Positions 62,706 to 64,000 of a stretch of 64,000 bases of DNA are shown in pieces. Position numbers and translations under genes: made by a program. Origin of the DNA: Rostratula benghalensis (Eukaryota > Chordata > Aves > Charadriiformes > Rostratulidae); the NCBI GenBank assembly GCA_013399305.1, contig VXAI01000197.1, forward strand, positions 544,726 to 608,725. Direction: 5' to 3'. The notes beneath the pieces were generated by a model that saw only the letters and a program-made list of their open reading frames with translations, did not search any database and was not told the origin of the DNA. The stretch's first letter is position 1. Each line of letters opens with the position of its first letter.

Positions 62706-63006
62706 TGTTGGTCTGGTGCCGCGATTGAGAGACGGGACGCAGCTTGATGCAAGCAAAGTGTCGATTTATTGTAGCTTCTTACCTACTTTTATACAAGTTA
62801 AAGCTATACACACAAATCTAGTGGCAGCGTGTCCCTTACAGATTGGGTGATTCATTACACAAAGCACTTACTGATTGGTTGTTAACCTTCTCACAGCTTT
62901 CAGGTTAAACCATGCATCCTGTTTAAGAAAGACTTAGTTCCCAACACAAAGCAAGCACTCTTTGTTTCCCTTTTGGGAAACTCCCAGGGAGTAAACATTC
63001 TCAACA
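62706..63006 (-). mobile_element. ERV 3' LTR (301 bp)
   Basis: On the minus strand it begins TGTTGAGAATG right after GGGGAA and ends ACCAACA. The termini form a TGTTG...CAACA inverted repeat. The short length, the TATA box (TATAAAAG, plus 62786-62793) and an AATAAA signal (plus 62765-62770) lying about 16 bases after the TATA box and just before the expected transcription start fit the avian alpharetrovirus-type LTR layout, with the poly(A) signal in U3. That leaves R and U5 together at about 55-60 bases. The partner LTR and target duplication lie beyond the right edge, so the LTR-pair divergence cannot be read. Confidence 0.9.
62765..62793 (-). promoter_or_regulatory. ERV LTR TATA box and polyadenylation signal
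   Basis: Minus-strand TATAAAAG (62793 to 62786) is followed by AATAAA (62770 to 62765). Both core elements are intact. Confidence 0.8.
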
Positions 63007-63024
63007 TTCCCCAGTTCCTCCTTA
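63007..63024 (-). promoter_or_regulatory. ERV polypurine tract
   Basis: Minus-strand AAGGAGGAACTGGGGAA abuts the LTR start. A purine-rich run here primes plus-strand DNA synthesis in retroviruses. Two pyrimidines interrupt it. Confidence 0.7.
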
Positions 63025-63038
63025 TCTGTCCTCCTTGA

Positions 63039-63470
63039 TTAGCTTGTCTCGCTCCCCCAGGGCTTGTGGCCCAGGAGTTCCAGCACATCCTCTTTTATCA
63101 GGTGTGTAACACTTGAAGATTTACTGAGGCTAGCTAAGCTCAGACTTTCATCTCCCCCTTCTTGTTGCACAATAAGGACCTTCTTTACAGAGTTAGCTAT
63201 CAGTTTTTGTACACACTGAAACAGACAAAGCAGACAAAGCAATAGAAAGATAAAAGCAGCTAAAGCATACACAATTGTCTTGACTAAGCTTCTTAACCAT
63301 CCTGATAGGTCCCAACCCGAAAAAGTTTATCTAGCCAATCCCAGCTATCGTCTTGATGGAGTTTGGAAACCCCCTCCTTCAGTTGCTGGATGCTCGCATG
63401 GATAGATTCGGAATGATCAGAAAGGTTCATGCAGCACATGCCTTCAAAATCTTCACACCCATGACCTGTA
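63039..63470 (-). pseudogene. env: ERV env remnant: transmembrane subunit only
   Basis: Only the TM subunit survives. In one minus-strand frame the sequence starts just after the gag junction (63461-63470) and shows a CX6CC motif (63431-63457), then the outer-domain run MNLSDHSESIHASIQQLKEG, up to about 63325. A frame change close to an A5 run (plus 63320-63324) is needed to continue. The second frame then gives a membrane-anchor segment of about 20 residues (LAAFIFLLLCLLCLF, around 63,225-63,270) and a cytoplasmic tail of about 55 residues ending in TAA at 63039-63041. The surface subunit, signal peptide, cleavage site and fusion peptide are absent. The CX6CC motif places it with Env proteins whose two subunits are disulphide-linked; the following residues look alpharetrovirus-like. 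It cannot produce a functional Env. Confidence 0.9.
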
Positions 63471-64000
63471 TGGGCGGTTGCCAGGCCCAGTCCGGCGCTC
63501 CCTGCTGTTGCTGGACAAAGACTTGTGGCGTTACCGCTGCTCTCCGCGGGGGCTGCAGCGCTGGCTGCGGAACTTGTGTATGCGAGCGCCGCTGTCCCGC
63601 GCTCCGCGACCGGTTTCCCTGTACCGGTTGTCCCTGGAAGTCACACTTAGATCGACATTGGTTAGCGTAATGACGCCCTTTTTGGCACCTAGGGCAAATC
63701 CCCGGGGCCAGGGGCCTGGTTCCAGCATTGGTAGCTAAACAATTCTTCTTCTGATGACCGGGTTTACCACAACCATAACAATTCCCGGGCCCCGCGGAGC
63801 TGCGCATGGCAGCAAAGGCAGCAGCCATGGCTTCGAATTTATGATCCACAGTACCAATCCTATTGCAAGCCTCTATCATTTCTACTAATGTGGGATTCGG
63901 ATTTGGAAGAGACTTTAATAATTTTTTACAATCCACATTAGCATTTTCAACTGCCAGCTTTAACAGCAAGATTTCCCGCGCCTCTGTGTTATCTATTTGG
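63427..64000 (-). pseudogene. gag: ERV gag, 3' part: capsid C-terminus and nucleocapsid
   Basis: The minus-strand frame is open from the window edge to TGA at 63427-63429, so gag continues beyond base 64,000. Read from the edge, it begins with the C-terminal helices of capsid (LKLAVENANVDCKKLLKSL, then NPTLVEMIEACNRIGT). Then come an alanine-rich linker and two CCHC zinc knuckles of the form CX2CX4HX4C at 63739-63780 and 63655-63696, then a basic Arg/Gln/Pro-rich tail. The knuckles bind and package viral RNA. The final dozen residues are not Gag: they come from env read out of frame across the deletion junction at about 63461-63470. Protease and polymerase are missing. All zinc-binding residues are intact, so loss of function comes from the deletion rather than from point decay. 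Confidence 0.92.

Noticed and set aside
63353..63738. Plus-strand frames of 105 and 86 codons
   Set aside because: They are shadows of the minus-strand gag sequence.
1..64000. CRISPR arrays, tRNA genes, rRNA genes, operons
   Set aside because: None seen. The sequence is vertebrate and no cloverleaf with A and B boxes or regularly spaced repeat array was recognised.

Overview
This window is non-coding DNA from a vertebrate, almost certainly a bird. The evidence is the repeat content. At least seven clear copies of the CR1 (chicken repeat 1) LINE are present, several ending in the avian 8-bp tail unit (ATTCTRTG). There are also two solo LTRs of an avian ERVL-like type and the 3' part of an endogenous retrovirus (ERV) whose Env transmembrane subunit and LTR layout resemble avian alpharetroviruses. 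The DNA is AT-rich and has no operon structure, no tRNA or rRNA that I can see, and no open reading frame that reads as an intact host gene. I read it as an intergenic desert or part of a very large intron.

Layout. 1-60: antisense CR1 tail. 60-10,356: mostly unrecognised, with coding-like minus-strand scraps at 2.96-4.2 kb and an AAT/ATT hairpin at 9.06 kb. 10,357-10,882: solo LTR A. 10.9-18.8 kb: mostly unique, one MIR-like remnant. 18,796-20,146: the longest CR1 copy, with a dead reverse transcriptase. 20.1-36.7 kb: AT-rich unique DNA with MIR-like and ancient CR1 scraps, a 26-bp perfect palindrome and a 24-bp direct repeat. 36,727-37,629: a second sizeable CR1. 37.6-45.3 kb: unique. 45,344-45,443: a (TAAAA)n array holding a 7-N gap. 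45,556-46,121: solo LTR B with a perfect 5-bp target duplication. 47.5-57.9 kb: six CR1 copies in about 10.4 kb. 57.9-62.7 kb: unique, with one stretch that looks like a conserved non-coding element. 62,706-64,000: an internally deleted ERV on the minus strand (3' LTR, env TM remnant, then gag capsid C-terminus and nucleocapsid running off the right edge).

How the parts relate. The coding content is mobile-element debris: CR1 copies truncated at the 5' end and inactivated, LTRs reduced to solo copies, and a provirus that lost protease, polymerase and the Env surface subunit in one deletion joining nucleocapsid to the transmembrane subunit. I found no convincing new biological system. The items most worth a second look are the gag-env deletion provirus, the solo LTR with intact target duplication, the CR1 cluster, the perfect palindrome and microsatellite hairpin, and the unidentified coding-like minus-strand stretch near 4.1 kb.
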